Source: Catenulispora pinisilvae | Lineage (GTDB): Bacteria > Actinomycetota > Actinomycetes > Streptomycetales > Catenulisporaceae | Assembly (NCBI RefSeq): GCF_015356865.1 | Contig: NZ_JAAFZA010000067.1 | Span: 1-45,170, forward strand | DNA: 45,170 bases | Reading direction: 5' to 3' | Shown: positions 23,220 to 30,791 of the stretch, one piece after another | Position numbering within the stretch: position 1 is the first letter of the stretch | How the letters are laid out: each line of letters begins with the position of its first letter | The notes under the pieces: model-generated | Told to the model about the DNA's origin: nothing | Seen by the model: only the letters and a program-made list of their open reading frames with translations | Databases searched by the model: none | Made by a program: the position numbers and the translations under genes

Positions 23220-24038
23220 TCAGGCGGCGAGGCCGACCAGGCGTGCGCTCAGCTTCCAGAGCCGGTCCACAGAGCTCTTGTCGTCCATCAAGGTGTTGGG
23301 AGCGGATTCGGCGACGCCCTCGTAGTACGCGCCGTCCTCGACCCTCCCGGTGGCCAGCGCCAGGATCGCCGCCGCCCCCTCCGCCGCCGGACGCCCCGTG
23401 TCCCGGGTGTAGTTGCGCACCATGTCGGTGGCCAGCACCCCGGGATGCACGCCGACGGCGATCAGGTCGGCACCACCGCGCACGGCCACGGCGCGGGTGA
23501 AGAGGTTCAGCGCGAGCTTCGACTGCGCGTACGCGGCGACGGCCGAGTAGCGCTTGGTGGACTCGACGTCACCCCAGTGCACGCGCCCGCCACGGTGCAG
23601 AGCCGAGGACACGTTGATGACCCGGCTCCCGGGCTTGGCGGTGAGCGCCGGCCACAGCAGCCGGGTGAGCAGGTAGGGCGCGAGGTAGTTCACCTGGAAC
23701 GTGACCTCGTGGCTGTCGCCGGTCACCGCCCGCGAGGGCGAGCCGAACACCCCGGCGTTGTTGACCAGCAGATCAACCCGCGGGTACTCCCGCAGGACAC
23801 GCTGCGCGAGCACCGCCACCTGCCCCAGATCGGTGAAGTCCGCCCCCACCGGCACGACCCGGTCCACGGCGCACCCCTCCCCGGCCAGCCGCTGTCGAGC
23901 CTGCTCCGCCGCCTCGGGCGTTCGCGCGTGCAGCAGGACCGTGCCGCGCTCGGCGGCCAGCAGCCGCACGATCTCACGACCGAGGCCGGCGTCGGCGCCG
24001 GTGACCAGGGCGGTTCGGGGGGAGGCGGACAGAGGCAT
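23220..24038 (-). CDS. Short-chain dehydrogenase/reductase (SDR)
   Basis: A 272-residue classical-type SDR using NAD(P)H. The cofactor fingerprint is T-G-A-D-A-G-L-G-R-E at about residues 13-22, followed by D-F near 67 and N-N-A-G at about 92-95. The catalytic triad is Ser in N-V-S-S-A-L and Tyr/Lys in Y-A-Q-S-K near 170; V-G-V-H-P-G follows as usual. An Arg in H-A-R-T, after the second strand, favours NADPH. It resembles WW-domain-oxidoreductase or retinol-dehydrogenase-like bacterial SDRs of broad specificity. It is transcribed alone, with a 434-bp intergenic region upstream. Substrate unknown. Confidence 0.9.
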   Translation of the reverse strand: MPLSASPRTALVTGADAGLGREIVRLLAAERGTVLLHARTPEAAEQARQRLAGEGCAVDRVVPVGADFTDLGQVAVLAQRVLREYPRVDLLVNNAGVFGSPSRAVTGDSHEVTFQVNYLAPYLLTRLLWPALTAKPGSRVINVSSALHRGGRVHWGDVESTKRYSAVAAYAQSKLALNLFTRAVAVRGGADLIAVGVHPGVLATDMVRNYTRDTGRPAAEGAAAILALATGRVEDGAYYEGVAESAPNTLMDDKSSVDRLWKLSARLVGLAA

Positions 24039-24079
24039 GGTGTTGCTCAGCTGCTTTCTGGGACTTGGGTCGGTTGACT

Positions 24080-24111
24080 GTGGATTTCAGCCAGGGTGGA
24101 TTTCAGCCAGG
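24080..24111. repeat. 16-bp tandem duplication
   Basis: GTGGATTTCAGCCAGG occurs twice without a gap, about 40 bp upstream of the SDR start codon. It may duplicate a regulator site or be a slippage event. Confidence 0.92.
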
Positions 24112-24398
24112 CGAGTCAAGCAGAGTTCGGACATACCGGGCAATGGTGCATATGGGGATCAAGCGGTGCGCTTACGAGTGGCTTACGGGTGGGTGCCGCA
24201 CTAATGAGGTCCTACACCGACTCTGGACGGCGGGCGCAGCATCGCGTCTAAGGCCGCGGTCTACAGCAATGGCCGTGTTCATCGCGAAGTTCTCGATGTG
24301 GTGAGGACAGCGCAAAACGGTCGCTGATCCACATCAGAGCCCTCATGCCGTCGCCCGATCGCCTCGCGTTGCTTACCGGTGGAGTCGAGCCCGATCTC

Positions 24399-24423
24399 TT
24401 GACGTCCGCATTGGTCTAGTCCA
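24399..24423 (+). promoter_or_regulatory. Chitinase promoter with DasR-like box
   Basis: TGGTCTAGTCCA (24412-24423) differs in one base from the palindrome TGGTCTAGACCA, the core of DasR-responsive elements and of chitinase promoter repeats in Streptomyces. TTGACG at 24399-24404 is a likely -35, placing the box in the spacer and -10 region, 50 bp before the start codon. The product fits GlcNAc-responsive control. Confidence 0.7.
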
Positions 24424-24472
24424 CGCTCCACCGTGCGGGGTCACTCAGTAGCCGCAGCAATGAGGAGACCTG

Positions 24473-26020
24473 ATGAACAAGGAGCCCACCACAGCACCAG
24501 CAACAGGCAGAACCGACGCCCCGGCACCATCGCGCCGCCTGGCCGGCGTCATAGGTGCCGTGGCAGCCGGCGCCCTGGCCGCGGCCGGCGTCGCGGTGGC
24601 CGCCGGCGGGGCCAGTGCCGCCGACGCGAACCTGCTGACGAACGCCGGGTTCGAGGCGGGCACGCTCGCCGGGTGGTCGTGTAGTGCGAACAGCGGGTCG
24701 GTGGTGACCAGCCCCGTGCACTCGGGCTCGCACGCGCTCAGCGCCACGCCCGCCGGTTCCGACGACGCGCAGTGCACGCAGACGGTCAGCGTGCAGCCGA
24801 ACTCGTCCTACACCCTGTCCGCGTGGGTGCAGGGCAGCTACGTGTACCTGAGCGCCACCGGCACCGGCGGGACGGATCCCAGTACCTGGGGCAGCAGCAC
24901 GGCGTGGAATCAGCTCAGCACGTCCTTCACCACCGGCGCGTCGACCACCAGCGTCACCGTCTACCTGCACGGCTGGTACGGCCAGGGCACGTACTACGGC
25001 GACGACGTCAGCCTGCTGGGACCGGGCGGGACCGGCTCGACGAGCAGCCCGCCGACCACGCCGAGCTCGCCCACCACGCCGTCCACCTCCCCGACCTCGT
25101 CGGCGCCCCCGCCGCCGCCGGACACCGGCTTCAACCACCCGGCGTACTTCATGCCGCTGGACAACAGTCCGCAGGCGATCTCGGACGTCGTCAACGCCGG
25201 CGAGAAGGAGCTGAACCTGGCCTTCGTCCTGGACTCCGGCGGCTGCACCCCGGCCTGGGGCGGCAACGCCTCGACACCGGTCTCGTCGGACACCACGGTG
25301 GCGGCCGATATCAGTGCACTGCGAGCGGCCGGGGGCGACGCGGCGGTCTCGTTCGGCGGCTACAACGGCACCGAGCTCGGCTCCAGCTGCGGCAGCGCGA
25401 ACGCGTTGGCCGCCGCCTACCAGCAGGTGATCGCCAAGTACCAGTTGAAGCACGTCGACTTCGACTACGAGAACACCGCTCTGGACAGCAACACCGCGGT
25501 CCGGTTCGGCGCCATCAAGATCCTGGAGCAGAACAACCCGGGCCTGGTGGTCTCCCTGACGATCCCGATGACCACCGTGGGCTTCCCCGGCTCCGGGGTC
25601 GACGAGATCAAGCAGGCGGTGGCGGCCGGGGCCCGGCTGGACGTCGTCAACATCATGGACTTCGACACCGGCCTGACCTCCGGCACCGAGGTCGGCCAGA
25701 CCGAGGCGATCGCGAACGACGCGATCACGCAGTTGCAGTCCATTTACGGCTGGACCGCCGCGCAGGCCTGGTCTCACCTGGGCCTGCAAATCATGAACGG
25801 CCACACCGACCAGCCCTCGGAGCTGTTCCAGCTCAGCGACTTCTCGGCGCTGCTCGGCTTCGCGCAGGCGAACCACCCGGCGTGGTTCTCCTACTGGTCG
25901 GCGAACCGGGACCGGGCGTGTGACCCGAGCGTTCCGCACAACTGGGCCGACGGCGCGTGTTCCAGCGTGACGCAGAACCCGTGGGACTTCACCAAGATCC
26001 TGGTGCAGTACACAGGGTGA
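24473..26020 (+). CDS. Secreted GH18 chitinase with N-terminal CBM
   Basis: A 515-residue exported enzyme. Residues 1-49 are a long signal peptide ending in G-A-S-A-A-D. Residues about 53-182 form a beta-sandwich carbohydrate-binding module of the CBM4/9/16-like type (N-L-L-T-N-A-G-F-E-A-G near the start, Y-Y-G-D-D-V-S-L at the end). A Ser/Thr/Pro linker spans about 183-218. The GH18 barrel follows: A-V-S-F-G-G-Y-N-G near 300 and the catalytic D-F-D-Y-E with Asp329, Asp331 and Glu333, Glu being the acid/base. It hydrolyses chitin by substrate-assisted catalysis outside the cell. GAGGAG lies before the ATG. Regulation by a DasR-type protein is inferred from the upstream box. A terminator follows. 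Confidence 0.93.
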   Translation: MNKEPTTAPATGRTDAPAPSRRLAGVIGAVAAGALAAAGVAVAAGGASAADANLLTNAGFEAGTLAGWSCSANSGSVVTSPVHSGSHALSATPAGSDDAQCTQTVSVQPNSSYTLSAWVQGSYVYLSATGTGGTDPSTWGSSTAWNQLSTSFTTGASTTSVTVYLHGWYGQGTYYGDDVSLLGPGGTGSTSSPPTTPSSPTTPSTSPTSSAPPPPPDTGFNHPAYFMPLDNSPQAISDVVNAGEKELNLAFVLDSGGCTPAWGGNASTPVSSDTTVAADISALRAAGGDAAVSFGGYNGTELGSSCGSANALAAAYQQVIAKYQLKHVDFDYENTALDSNTAVRFGAIKILEQNNPGLVVSLTIPMTTVGFPGSGVDEIKQAVAAGARLDVVNIMDFDTGLTSGTEVGQTEAIANDAITQLQSIYGWTAAQAWSHLGLQIMNGHTDQPSELFQLSDFSALLGFAQANHPAWFSYWSANRDRACDPSVPHNWADGACSSVTQNPWDFTKILVQYTG

Positions 26021-26052
26021 TCGTAGGGAGCGACCCGGAAGCATAGAAACGG

Positions 26053-26085
26053 GGGTGCCACTGACAGAAGGTGTCAGTGGCACCC
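26053..26085 (+). terminator. Terminator after the chitinase gene
   Basis: A perfect 14-bp stem, GGGTGCCACTGACA and its complement, with a 5-nt loop and CTCTTAT after it. It lies 33 bp past the chitinase stop and ends 16 bp before the next start codon. Confidence 0.9.
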
Positions 26086-26100
26086 TCTTATGGTCGGGTC

Positions 26101-26625
26101 ATGAGCTATCCGACCCCCATCGTCTGGCACGCCGGGACCGACGTCATCGGCGACCACCCGGTCAAGCGCTACCACATCGCCCGCGACGCGACCCCGATCC
26201 GCCCGGATTGGGAGCAGGCCGCGCTGGCACTGATCCCCGACATGCTCGCACCCCGGGACGAGACCCCGCCGGCGGCCTTCACCGTCTTGTTCCGCAGCGG
26301 CGCGGGGCTGCACCTGAACGTCTACAGCTGGTACTGGGACAACGTGATCCACGGCAAGTTCGCGACCGGCGGCGTGCCGTTCCTGGGCAGTCCGGACGAG
26401 GACCCCGGGCATCTGGCGCCGGTGATCCCGCCGGTGCTGGGCTGCGTGTATGAGCTCGGGGTGCTGGTGCACGAGCGGTCGGCGTGGATCCGGCACATGC
26501 TGATGAATGAGAAGCCTGATATGGATGCGTATCTGGCCGACGTGTTGCCGACCGGGCCGGCGGGGCTGCCGGATGTGCCGTCGGCGCTGCCGGATGTGCG
26601 GTCGGAGCTGCCGCAGCTAGCCTGA
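26101..26625 (+). CDS. Hypothetical protein with C-terminal Leu-Pro-Asp repeats
   Basis: A 174-residue soluble protein of unknown function. The body has a compact alpha/beta look with several aromatics (N-V-Y-S-W-Y-W-D-N-V near residue 73; V-H-E-R-S-A-W-I-R-H near 128). The last 25 residues hold degenerate L-P-D-V repeats (L-P-D-V-P-S-A, L-P-D-V-R-S-E, L-P-Q). No signal peptide or membrane helix. ATG 26101 is the natural start, since an upstream extension would lie inside the terminator. It starts 16 bp after that hairpin, so a promoter must lie within or upstream of it, or it is read through. The following frameshifted gene begins 4 bp after its stop and looks co-transcribed, hinting at a two-gene unit. 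Confidence 0.7.
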   Translation: MSYPTPIVWHAGTDVIGDHPVKRYHIARDATPIRPDWEQAALALIPDMLAPRDETPPAAFTVLFRSGAGLHLNVYSWYWDNVIHGKFATGGVPFLGSPDEDPGHLAPVIPPVLGCVYELGVLVHERSAWIRHMLMNEKPDMDAYLADVLPTGPAGLPDVPSALPDVRSELPQLA

Positions 26626-26629
26626 CTCG

Positions 26630-27027
26630 GTGACTGACGCTAAAGCCGAGACCGGAACTGGAACCAGATCTGGAACTGGAACTGGAACTGGAACTGGAAC
26701 TGCCGCGTGGGTATCGCCGATCGCGCTGGAGGAGACGACGCGGCCGGTGCTGCGTCCGCTGCCATCGCGAGCGGTAGCAGTCCTGTGGGAAGTCGAGGCG
26801 CCGCCGCGGCATCAGCGCACGAACCAGCGGGCCGCGATCTGTTGCTGAGCCACGGGATCCCGCCGGAACTGGCGAAGTCGGCGGCGCTCGGTGGACGCGA
26901 GGCGTGGGAGGAGTTCCTGGAGCTGGACACGCTGCTCACGGCCATCGGCGACGGTGCCGACGAGCGGTTGGCGTACCAGATGGGGTATCCGGTGGCGGCC
27001 CAGAAGACTCAGAACGCTCAGAAGTAG
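26630..27027 (+). pseudogene. Probable frameshifted small gene
   Basis: Two overlapping frames share the coding signal. From GTG 26630 the frame reads M-T-D-A-K-A-E then a Gly-Thr run, and I-A-L-E-E-T-T-R-P-V-L-R-P-L-P-S-R, with high third-position GC up to about 26800. The other frame has poor third-position GC until about 26820 and then reads convincingly: L-L-L-S-H-G-I-P-P-E-L-A-K-S, A-W-E-E-F-L-E-L-D-T-L-L, ending at 27027. A one-base shift between 26790 and 26830 would join them into one protein of about 130 residues. A sequencing error is also possible. No function recognised. The end overlaps the convergent gene by 10 bp. Confidence 0.55.
26654..26701. repeat. Hexamer array, GGAACT, 8 units
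   Basis: Five perfect GGAACT copies (26672-26701) preceded by three degenerate ones. In the first frame of the damaged gene they encode Gly-Thr repeats. Confidence 0.93.
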
Positions 27028-28316
27028 GTGCGCGCGCCGCCGATGACGTCGTAGTCCTCGTTCACCAGGAGGAACAGGCGCCAGCGATCGAGCGTCATGC
27101 AGGGATGCGAGACGCCGAGCGCGACCAGATCGCCGACGGCCAGCGGGCTTTCGGGGTCGATACGCAGGAACGCGTGCTGGTCGCTCAGGCTGCTGATACG
27201 CGTGTCCGCATCGAGCGGGATCGCCGTGTCAGTGCTGTCGCGCCAAGCAGCCAGCGGGACCGGAAGGCCCGCGTCATGCGAGACGTCGCGGCGTCCGGCG
27301 TTGAGGAGCACCAGGCCGGGCTCGGGACGGGACACGACGCGGGTCCAGACCTCCAACGCCGGCTGGAACGGCGGGAGCGTCCACTCGGGGCGGGCGCTGG
27401 GGGTGAGCGTGGCGTACTGGCCGTGGTCGTGGGTCAGGTAGCAGCCGCTGCGCAGGACGACGCGGATGCCGTCGGCGCTGAGCGGGCCGAGGAGGGCCGC
27501 GACGCGTTCGAAGAAGCTGCTGCCGCCGGCGGTCGCGATCGGTTCGCGGCCGGCGGCGAACAGGCCGCGTTCGGCGAGGGTGCGGGCGAGATCGCGGATG
27601 GCGGTGAGGAAGGCGTCGACGCGCGCGACCGTTTCCGGGGTGCGGTCGTGGCCGATGGTGCCTTCATAGCCGGCGACGCCCGCGACGGCCAGGTGTGCGG
27701 CGGCGGCCGCGGCTTCGGCGACCGCCAGGGCGGTGACGAGGTCGCGCGCGCCGGTGCGGCCGGATTCGTGGCCGAGCTCGATGAGGACCGGCAGACGGAG
27801 TTCTCGCGCGGGCTCGTCGGGGGCGGGTGCCGGCAGCGTGGCCGCGACCTCGGCGAAGGCCTGCTCGGCGAGGCGGACGCCGTCGAGGGAGTCCACGTAA
27901 CACAGCAGCTCGCGCTCCGGATGCGCGGCGAGTTCGCGGGCCAGCCAACGCAGGGCGGCGGGGTCGGTCAGCTCGTTGGCCATCAGGACCCGGCGCGCGC
28001 CGAACGACCACAGCATCCGCACCTGGGCCGGCAGCGCGGCGGTCAGACCCCAGACGCCGGCCGCGAGTTGGCGCGCGATGAGCTGCGGCGACATGGTGGT
28101 CTTGGCGTGCGGGGCGATGCTGACCCCGGCCGATTCGCAGAAGCGGCGCATGACGTCGAGGTTGGCGTCCAGCGCCGCGTCGCGCAGGACCGCGACCGGG
28201 GTGGAGGTGTCGCCGCGGCGGATGTTCCAGCCCTGCGACGGCAGCTCGCCGAGGGTGACGGCGGCGTGCAGCGGCAGGCCTTTGAAGGCCGCGTCGAGGA
28301 GCTCGGGCTGGGTCAT
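27018..28316 (-). CDS. D-serine dehydratase / D-threonine aldolase-like PLP enzyme
   Basis: A 432-residue fold-type III PLP enzyme of the DSD1-like group. The Schiff-base lysine is Lys72 in P-H-A-K-T-T-M-S-P. The barrel carries L-I-E-L-G-H-E-S-G-R-T-G near residue 195. The C-terminal beta domain ends with G-V-S-H-P-C-M-T-L-D, where His404 and Cys406 match the zinc-binding pair of eukaryotic-type D-serine dehydratase; D-threonine aldolases use a metal too. It likely removes the amino group from D-serine or a similar D-amino acid, giving pyruvate and ammonia, or cleaves a beta-hydroxy-D-amino acid. Its start overlaps the glcF stop by one base (TAATG arrangement), so it is third in the glcD-glcF operon. 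Confidence 0.88.
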   Translation of the reverse strand: MTQPELLDAAFKGLPLHAAVTLGELPSQGWNIRRGDTSTPVAVLRDAALDANLDVMRRFCESAGVSIAPHAKTTMSPQLIARQLAAGVWGLTAALPAQVRMLWSFGARRVLMANELTDPAALRWLARELAAHPERELLCYVDSLDGVRLAEQAFAEVAATLPAPAPDEPARELRLPVLIELGHESGRTGARDLVTALAVAEAAAAAAHLAVAGVAGYEGTIGHDRTPETVARVDAFLTAIRDLARTLAERGLFAAGREPIATAGGSSFFERVAALLGPLSADGIRVVLRSGCYLTHDHGQYATLTPSARPEWTLPPFQPALEVWTRVVSRPEPGLVLLNAGRRDVSHDAGLPVPLAAWRDSTDTAIPLDADTRISSLSDQHAFLRIDPESPLAVGDLVALGVSHPCMTLDRWRLFLLVNEDYDVIGGARTYF

Positions 28317-29398
28317 TACTGGCGGCCTCGCAGGTAGTCGACGATGTGCACGGCCTTGGTGCGGCTCTTGGCTTTGCGCAACCCGGTCTGGAGCTGGCGC
28401 AGGCAGCCGGGGTTGACGGCGATCACCAGGTCGAGGTCGGCGGCCTCGATCTCGGCGATCTTCTTGGCCAGGATGGCTTTGCTCTCCTTCTTGCGGACCA
28501 GCGCGTAGGTGCCGGCGGCGCCGCAGCAGGAGCCCGCGGAGGGGAGTTCGACGTAGGTGGCGGTGCGGCCGAGGAGCTCGCGGGGTTCTTTCCAGACGCC
28601 GAGGCCGTTGCGCAGGTGGCAGCTGTCTTGGAGGCCGACGCGCAGCGGGCGCTCGGTATCCGCGGTATCGGTGTTCTGCTTAAGCAGCCACTCGGAGGCC
28701 TCGACGACGCGGTCCCGGCCGATCACGTCGGCCAGGTGCGCCGCGCAGCCGCCGCTGGTGGTGACGATCGTGCCGGGGAGGCGTTCGCCGAGTTCGCGGG
28801 CCAGCTCGCGCCCCTTCTCCAGGTCGCCGTTGTGGGCGTGCAGGGCACCGCAGCAGCCTTGGTTCGGGTCGACCGAGATCGTCGGGTCCAAGGCGGTGAG
28901 GCTGCGGCTGACCGTGGGGAACAACGCACGCTCGAAGCAGCCGAGCATCAGGGTGGGCCGGTCGACCGCAGCCGGCTCGGATCCCGGGCGTTTGCGAGCA
29001 CTGCGGCGGACCAGCCCGAGCAGGCGCAGCACCCACTTGCGGTTCGCGACCAGCAGCAGCGGCCGGACGATCCACGGCCGCTTCGAGCCGCTCCACTGCT
29101 CGTCGCGCCACTCTTCGAGGAGGTGGCCGTATTGGACGCCGGCCGGGCAGACGGTCTCGCAGGCGCGGCAGCCGAGGCAGAGCGAGGATTCCTCGGCGAG
29201 GGTGGCGTCATCGGCGGGCAGCTCGCCGGTTTCGAGCATGCGCATCAGGGTGATGCGGCCGCGCGGGGAGGATTGCTCTTGGCCGGTCAGTGCGTAGGTC
29301 GGGCAGGCCGGGAGGCAGAAACCGCAGGAGATGCAGGCGTCCAGCAGGTCTTTGCTGAAGACGTTCTTGGAGATGGCGGAAGTGGTGTCCTCGCTCAC
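28316..29398 (-). CDS. glcF: Glycolate-oxidase-type iron-sulfur subunit
   Basis: A 360-residue subunit with two ferredoxin-like [4Fe-4S] motifs, C-I-S-C-G-F-C-L-P-A-C-P (Cys22, 25, 28, 32) and C-L-G-C-R-A-C-E-T-V-C-P near 75, followed by two CCG domains (G-C-C-G-A-L-H near 180, S-C-C-G-A-A-G near 293). This is the GlcF architecture, which passes electrons from the FAD subunit toward the quinone pool at the membrane. It overlaps glcD by 4 bp and the D-amino-acid enzyme by 1 bp, so all three are translated from one mRNA. There is no glcE, as in the two-subunit version found in many actinobacteria. The 2-hydroxyacid substrate (glycolate, D-lactate or another) is not fixed by sequence. Confidence 0.93.
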   Translation of the reverse strand: MSEDTTSAISKNVFSKDLLDACISCGFCLPACPTYALTGQEQSSPRGRITLMRMLETGELPADDATLAEESSLCLGCRACETVCPAGVQYGHLLEEWRDEQWSGSKRPWIVRPLLLVANRKWVLRLLGLVRRSARKRPGSEPAAVDRPTLMLGCFERALFPTVSRSLTALDPTISVDPNQGCCGALHAHNGDLEKGRELARELGERLPGTIVTTSGGCAAHLADVIGRDRVVEASEWLLKQNTDTADTERPLRVGLQDSCHLRNGLGVWKEPRELLGRTATYVELPSAGSCCGAAGTYALVRKKESKAILAKKIAEIEAADLDLVIAVNPGCLRQLQTGLRKAKSRTKAVHIVDYLRGRQ

Positions 29399-30774
29399 GA
29401 TCCCAGCTTCCCGGGGTTGAGCAGACCGAGCGGGTCGAACGCGCCCTTGATCCGCCGCAGCAGCGCCATCTGCTCGGGCCCCAATCGGTGTTCCAGGTAG
29501 GGGAGCTTCGCCGCCCCCACGCCGTGCTCGCCGGTGATCGTACCGCCGAGATCCACCGCGTGCCGGAAGATGTCGTCGAAGGCGGCGACGGCCGCGGCGG
29601 TGGCCGCCGGGTCGTCGGCGTCGACGACCGCGGTGGGGTGCAGGTTGCCGTCGCCGGCGTGGCCGAAGGTGCCGATGCGGACGCCGTGCTTCTCGGCGGT
29701 GGCGGCGACGAAGGCGACCATCTCGGCCAGCTTGGGCCGGGGCACCGTGACGTCCTCCAGGATGGTCATGCTGCCGCTGCGCGCCAGCGCCGGGAGGTTG
29801 CAGCGGCGGGCGGCGAGCAGGTCCTCGGCGGCGGCCACGGACGCGGCGAGTTCGATGTGGGTGGCGCGCTCACCGCAGACCGAGGCCATACGGGCCAGCG
29901 AGCGGTCCACCGCGTCGGGTTCGCCGTCGTCGCCGAACAGCAGCAGGGCTCCGGCGTCCAGGCGCAGGCCGAGGTGGGCGAAGTCCTCGACGGCGGCGAT
30001 GCAGACCGCGTCCATGAACTCCAGCGTGGCCGGCGCCGGTCCGGAGGCGACGATGTCGCGGACCGCGACGGATGCGTCCGTCATCGACTCGAAGTAGGCC
30101 ACGCCGTAGCGGGCGGCGGCCGGTTTCGGGACCAGGGCCATGGTGATCTCGGTGATCACCGCGAGCGTGCCCTCGGAGCCGACCAGCAGCCGGGTGAGGT
30201 CGTAGCCGGCGACGTCCTTCACCAGCCGGCCGCCGGTGCGGATGACCTCACCGTCGGGCAGGACCGCCTCCAGGCCGAGTACGTACTGCCGGGTGACGCC
30301 GTATTTCAGGCCCCGCAGTCCCCCGGCGCAGGTGGCGACGTTGCCACCGACCGTGGAGGCCTCCTTGCTGCCCGGGTCCGGGACGTAGATCAGGCCCTCG
30401 GTACCGGCCGCGAGGTTGAGCGCCCCGGCGGTCACCCCGGGCTGGCACACCGTCAGCATCTCGTCCCGGCTGACCTCCAGCAGCGCGGTCATGCGCGTGG
30501 TGGACAGCACGATCCCGCCGGACAGCGGCACGGTGGCCGCGCACAGGTTCGTCCCGGCGCCGCGGGTGGTGACCGGCACCCGGTACCGCGTCGCGATCCG
30601 CATCACCCCGGCGACCTCCTCGGTCGTCAGCGGCTGCACCACCACGTCCGGCGCGTGCCGGAACAGCGGCGTGGCGTCGCGGCCGTAGGCGGCCAGCGCG
30701 CCGGGTTCGGTGAGCACGCGGTCGCCGAGCAGGGCCCGCAGATCGGAGACCGCCGCGGGCGGGATCTTGTCCAT
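29395..30774 (-). CDS. glcD: FAD-linked 2-hydroxyacid dehydrogenase, GlcD type
   Basis: A 459-residue enzyme of the vanillyl-alcohol-oxidase/PCMH flavoprotein group. The FAD-binding domain shows P-V-T-T-R-G-A-G-T-N near residue 70, D-P-G-S-K near 132, T-V-G-G-N-V-A-T-C-A-G-G and V-G-S-E-G-T-L. The C-terminal oxidase domain has G-T-F-G-H-A-G-D-G-N-L-H-P near 362 and I-T-G-E-H-G-V-G near 412, the substrate and metal-binding region of D-lactate/glycolate dehydrogenases. It oxidises a D-2-hydroxyacid to the 2-oxoacid and hands electrons to the overlapping GlcF. The start ATG is 17 bp from a divergent alpha/beta hydrolase start, so their promoters must overlap. A link to D-amino acid degradation is suggested by the third operon gene. 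Confidence 0.93.
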   Translation of the reverse strand: MDKIPPAAVSDLRALLGDRVLTEPGALAAYGRDATPLFRHAPDVVVQPLTTEEVAGVMRIATRYRVPVTTRGAGTNLCAATVPLSGGIVLSTTRMTALLEVSRDEMLTVCQPGVTAGALNLAAGTEGLIYVPDPGSKEASTVGGNVATCAGGLRGLKYGVTRQYVLGLEAVLPDGEVIRTGGRLVKDVAGYDLTRLLVGSEGTLAVITEITMALVPKPAAARYGVAYFESMTDASVAVRDIVASGPAPATLEFMDAVCIAAVEDFAHLGLRLDAGALLLFGDDGEPDAVDRSLARMASVCGERATHIELAASVAAAEDLLAARRCNLPALARSGSMTILEDVTVPRPKLAEMVAFVAATAEKHGVRIGTFGHAGDGNLHPTAVVDADDPAATAAAVAAFDDIFRHAVDLGGTITGEHGVGAAKLPYLEHRLGPEQMALLRRIKGAFDPLGLLNPGKLGS

Positions 30775-30779
30775 GGGCC

Positions 30780-30785
30780 TAGCCT
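30780..30785 (+). promoter_or_regulatory. -10 box of a leaderless hydrolase mRNA
   Basis: TAGCCT lies 6 nt before ATG 30792. The divergent glcD start is only 17 bp from this ATG, so both promoters share the same DNA and the two genes may be reciprocally controlled. Confidence 0.4.
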
Positions 30786-30791
30786 GGCAGG

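Larger units (their letters stand above)
24039..24472. other. Intergenic region upstream of the chitinase
   Basis: A gap of 434 bp between the divergent SDR and chitinase genes. Frames here have poor third-position GC, so no gene is called. It holds a 16-bp tandem duplication (24080-24111), and near the right end a -35-like TTGACG and a DasR-type box. The remainder shows nothing I can identify. Confidence 0.65.

Noticed and set aside
24065-24304. A 79-codon open frame in the chitinase upstream gap
   Set aside because: Third-position GC is low compared with real genes here and the peptide has no recognisable feature.
29395-30774. GlcD with nearby etfBA as an electron-bifurcating lactate dehydrogenase
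   Set aside because: GlcD here is paired with GlcF by overlap, the etf genes are 7 kb away in another operon with etfD, and no bifurcation-type feature is visible.
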